Shown here in pieces: positions 62,540 through 64,000 of a DNA stretch of 64,000 bases. How positions within the stretch are numbered: the first letter of the stretch is position 1; every line of letters starts with the position of its first letter. The notes beneath the pieces are model-generated. The model had not been told where the DNA came from. It did no database searches and saw nothing but the letters and a program-made list of their open reading frames with translations. A program made the translations under genes and the position numbers. The stretch comes from Acidobacteriota bacterium (lineage in GTDB: Bacteria > Acidobacteriota > Terriglobia > Acidiferrales > UBA7541). Location of the stretch: the NCBI GenBank assembly GCA_003224085.1, contig QHYK01000066.1:26013-90012 (forward strand), read 5' to 3'.

Positions 62540-63469
62540 CTACAAGCGTTCGGCCGCGAGGACGCGCGGGACTCCGGCGAGGTCATTTGTCACCCCGATG
62601 TTGGTCCAGTTGGAGGCCTCGAGCAGAGGCTGGACGGCGGGCAAGCTGTCCTGGCCGAGTTCGACGACAAGAATACCGCCGGGCTTTAGATGCATCGCTG
62701 CTTGCGCGATGAGCCCGGCGTAGAATTCGTAACCTTTTTCCCCGCCGTAGAGAGCAACCTCCGGTTCGTATTCTCGGACTTCGCGCATCAGCGTTCCCGC
62801 TTCGCGCCGGCCGATGTAGGGCGGATTGCTGACGATGAGGTCGAACAAAAGTGGCGAGTGACGAGTGGCGAGTGGCGGGTTAAGCAAACCTTCGAGCCGA
62901 TTGCATTCAACAAAATGGACGCGAGTGGCTACAGTGTGGCGTTGGGCGTTACGTCGAGCGATGGCGAGAGCAGCAGGGGAAATATCCGTGGCGACAAGCG
63001 TTGCCGCGGGAAGCTCTTTCGCCAGCGCGACTGCAATGCAGCCGGAGCCCGTGCCCACATCGGCGATGCGCAGACCCTCACCGGCGAGCCACTGACGGCG
63101 CCCCGCGCGAATCTCACGTACCGCAAGGCGATCCAGCGCCACTTCGACGACGTGCTCGGTCTCTGGCCGCGGGATCAACACATCCGGCGTGACTTCGAAT
63201 TCGAAGCCCCAGAATTCCTGCTTCCCCGTTAGGTGCTGGGTCGGTTCGCCATCTGCACGTCGACGAAGAAGCGCCGAATACCGCCCGGCATCTGCGGCGG
63301 AAAGTTCTTCTTCCGGATGAGAATAAATCCAGGTGCGATCGCGGCCCAGCACATGAAGCAACAACAACTCCGCTGCAAGCGTGTAGGAAGGAACGTGCGC
63401 CTCGCGCAATTGCCCGATGCCCCATTTCAGCAGCGCGCGGATGGATTTTTCCTCGGAAACGCGATTCAT
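62540..63469 (-). CDS. prmC: Release factor glutamine methyltransferase, with in-frame repeat insert
   Basis: PrmC methylates the GGQ glutamine of RF1 and RF2. The 309-residue protein has the N-terminal helical domain (SIRALLKWGIGQLREA) and motif I IADVGTGSGCIAVALAKEL, with the substrate motif FDLIVSNPPYI. Between LEGLL and FDLIVSNPPY lies NPPLATRHSPL, a stretch of about 11 residues encoded by the GTGRCGA heptamer array (62851-62880, in antisense); comparable enzymes have only a few residues here. The insert precedes the catalytic loop. The ATG at 63469 overlaps the stop of the preceding small gene (ATGA), so translation is coupled. prfA, its substrate, starts the same gene run. Confidence 0.95.
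   Translation of the reverse strand: MNRVSEEKSIRALLKWGIGQLREAHVPSYTLAAELLLLHVLGRDRTWIYSHPEEELSAADAGRYSALLRRRADGEPTQHLTGKQEFWGFEFEVTPDVLIPRPETEHVVEVALDRLAVREIRAGRRQWLAGEGLRIADVGTGSGCIAVALAKELPAATLVATDISPAALAIARRNAQRHTVATRVHFVECNRLEGLLNPPLATRHSPLLFDLIVSNPPYIGRREAGTLMREVREYEPEVALYGGEKGYEFYAGLIAQAAMHLKPGGILVVELGQDSLPAVQPLLEASNWTNIGVTNDLAGVPRVLAAERL
62851..62880. repeat. GTGRCGA heptamer array inside prmC
   Basis: Plus-strand units in register: GTGGCGA, GTGACGA, GTGGCGA, GTGGCGG and GT. The array is in frame within prmC (minus strand), where it encodes PPLATRHSPL. A repeat of the same unit is in thiC and at two intergenic sites. Confidence 0.9.
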
Positions 63470-63726
63470 CCAAAGAGACTTTCTTTTTGCTGGCCGCCGG
63501 CTTCGCCGCCGAACGCCACGCCGGTTCCAGCGCAGGCGCAGCGTTCGATCGCACGACTGCCCCCGTGGGCCCGATAAACGGCAATGTCGCCGGCCACAAT
63601 TGCAGTCACTTGTATCACGCCGACAAAAACAAAGGCGCGCAAAATCGCTTTGCGAAGCTCCCGCGCGTCGCCGGTTGGTCTCCGCACCCATTCAGGGCCA
63701 GGTTCCGAGCCAGGGCGGGTGAGCAT
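63466..63726 (-). CDS. Small membrane protein between prfA and prmC (86 aa)
   Basis: The ATG at 63726 has a strong AAAGGAGG 6 nt upstream, which fixes the start. One membrane helix (AILRAFVFVGVIQVTAIVAG) follows a charged leader; the C-terminal part is Gly/Ala-rich with two Cys (ERCACAG). The stop TGA overlaps the ATG of prmC (ATGA at 63469), and prfA ends 37 nt upstream, so this belongs to the prfA-prmC operon. I do not know the family; the coupling makes it a real gene but the function is unknown. Confidence 0.75.
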   Translation of the reverse strand: MLTRPGSEPGPEWVRRPTGDARELRKAILRAFVFVGVIQVTAIVAGDIAVYRAHGGSRAIERCACAGTGVAFGGEAGGQQKESLFG

Positions 63727-63763
63727 GAGGCGCCTCCTTTGGGGGGATGATGCGTTACGGCGA

Positions 63764-64000
63764 TTATGCCTCAGCAAGCTCCTGCCGGAGGCGCTCGGCC
63801 TCGTAATGGGAAACCAACGCATCGACGAGCGGCGCGAGTTTGCCGTCCATGACTTCCGTCAGCTGATGCAGCGTCAGGCCGATGCGATGGTCCGTTACGC
63901 GGTTTTGCGGAAAATTGTAAGTGCGGATTTTCTCGGAGCGGTCGCCGCTTTTAATCTGTCCCCGGCGCTCGGCGACGATAGCTGCTTGTTGTTTTTCCTG
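63764..64000 (-). CDS. prfA: Peptide chain release factor 1 (5' part beyond window)
   Basis: The last 78 codons of RF1, ending in a TAA at 63764. [20 protein letters not shown] and [16 protein letters not shown] are the C-terminal signature of RF1. The GGQ and PxT motifs lie outside the window. The N-terminal part is missing because the gene continues past 64000. It is followed on the same transcript by the small membrane gene and prmC, its modifying methyltransferase. Confidence 0.95.
   Translation of the reverse strand, partial: QEKQQAAIVAERRGQIKSGDRSEKIRTYNFPQNRVTDHRIGLTLHQLTEVMDGKLAPLVDALVSHYEAERLRQELAEA

Noticed and set aside
61396..62712. 438-codon plus-strand frame opposite dinB
   Set aside because: dinB catalytic motifs are on the other strand; this frame has no recognisable protein features.

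Overview
The window looks like chromosomal backbone from a Gram-negative, fairly high-G+C bacterium, most likely an Acidobacteriota member. This is inference from gene content, not a search: BamA, LolD/LolE and Skp show an outer membrane; GTG and TTG starts are common; there is a tricorn-type protease, a very large YVTN-repeat lipoprotein, ECF sigma/DUF4097 and RsbU/V/W modules, and dispersed short repeats. I saw no rRNA, tRNA, CRISPR array, prophage or transposase.

Layout. 1-7.7 kb: a secreted M28 peptidase cut by the window edge, an HD hydrolase, a zinc-ribbon XRE regulator with its own promoter and terminator, then a minus-strand run of ECF sigma factor, zf-HC2 anti-sigma factor, DUF4097 protein, shikimate kinase and a secreted protein. 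7.9-23.3 kb: a plus-strand envelope block, lysS, lolE-type permease, lolD, clpC, bamA, a ~1,580-residue lipoprotein and skp/ompH, closed by a terminator. 23.4-28.4 kb: an accessory patch with a class II aldolase, a small AraC-type protein, a response regulator broken by a 54/55-bp tandem duplication, and a vanadium haloperoxidase broken by two indels. 28.5-37.6 kb: thiC followed by small genes (retropepsin-like protein, superinfection-immunity-like membrane protein, methyltransferase, SDR), a 5'-decayed SEC-C gene, a sugar-hydrolase-like secreted protein, a solitary nuoB with a strong promoter, a Rieske ferredoxin, an EVE protein and a cyclase. 37.9-45 kb: a tricorn-like protease, an esterase, and an overlapping repair/quality-control operon (mutM-dtd-alkD-GNAT). 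45-49.2 kb: a MarR regulator with a perfect 19-bp palindrome before its start codon, then two dissimilar ClC proteins. 49.5-55.7 kb: RsbW/RsbV, queG, Tat-exported superoxide dismutase, a LuxR regulator, a glycosyltransferase. 55.8-64 kb: lon, CCA-adding enzyme, RsbU-type phosphatase, dinB, and prfA-small membrane protein-prmC.

The most unusual signal is a family of imperfect 7-nt tandem repeats. GTGRCGA-type arrays occur at four loci, two of them in frame inside thiC and prmC, and GTYRACT/AGTYGAA-type arrays occur at two intergenic loci. REP-like palindromes followed by CCTAC or similar form a second family. Other points of interest are the broken response regulator, the pairing of a canonical ClC with one that has lost key selectivity and proton-coupling residues, and the giant lipoprotein between bamA and skp.
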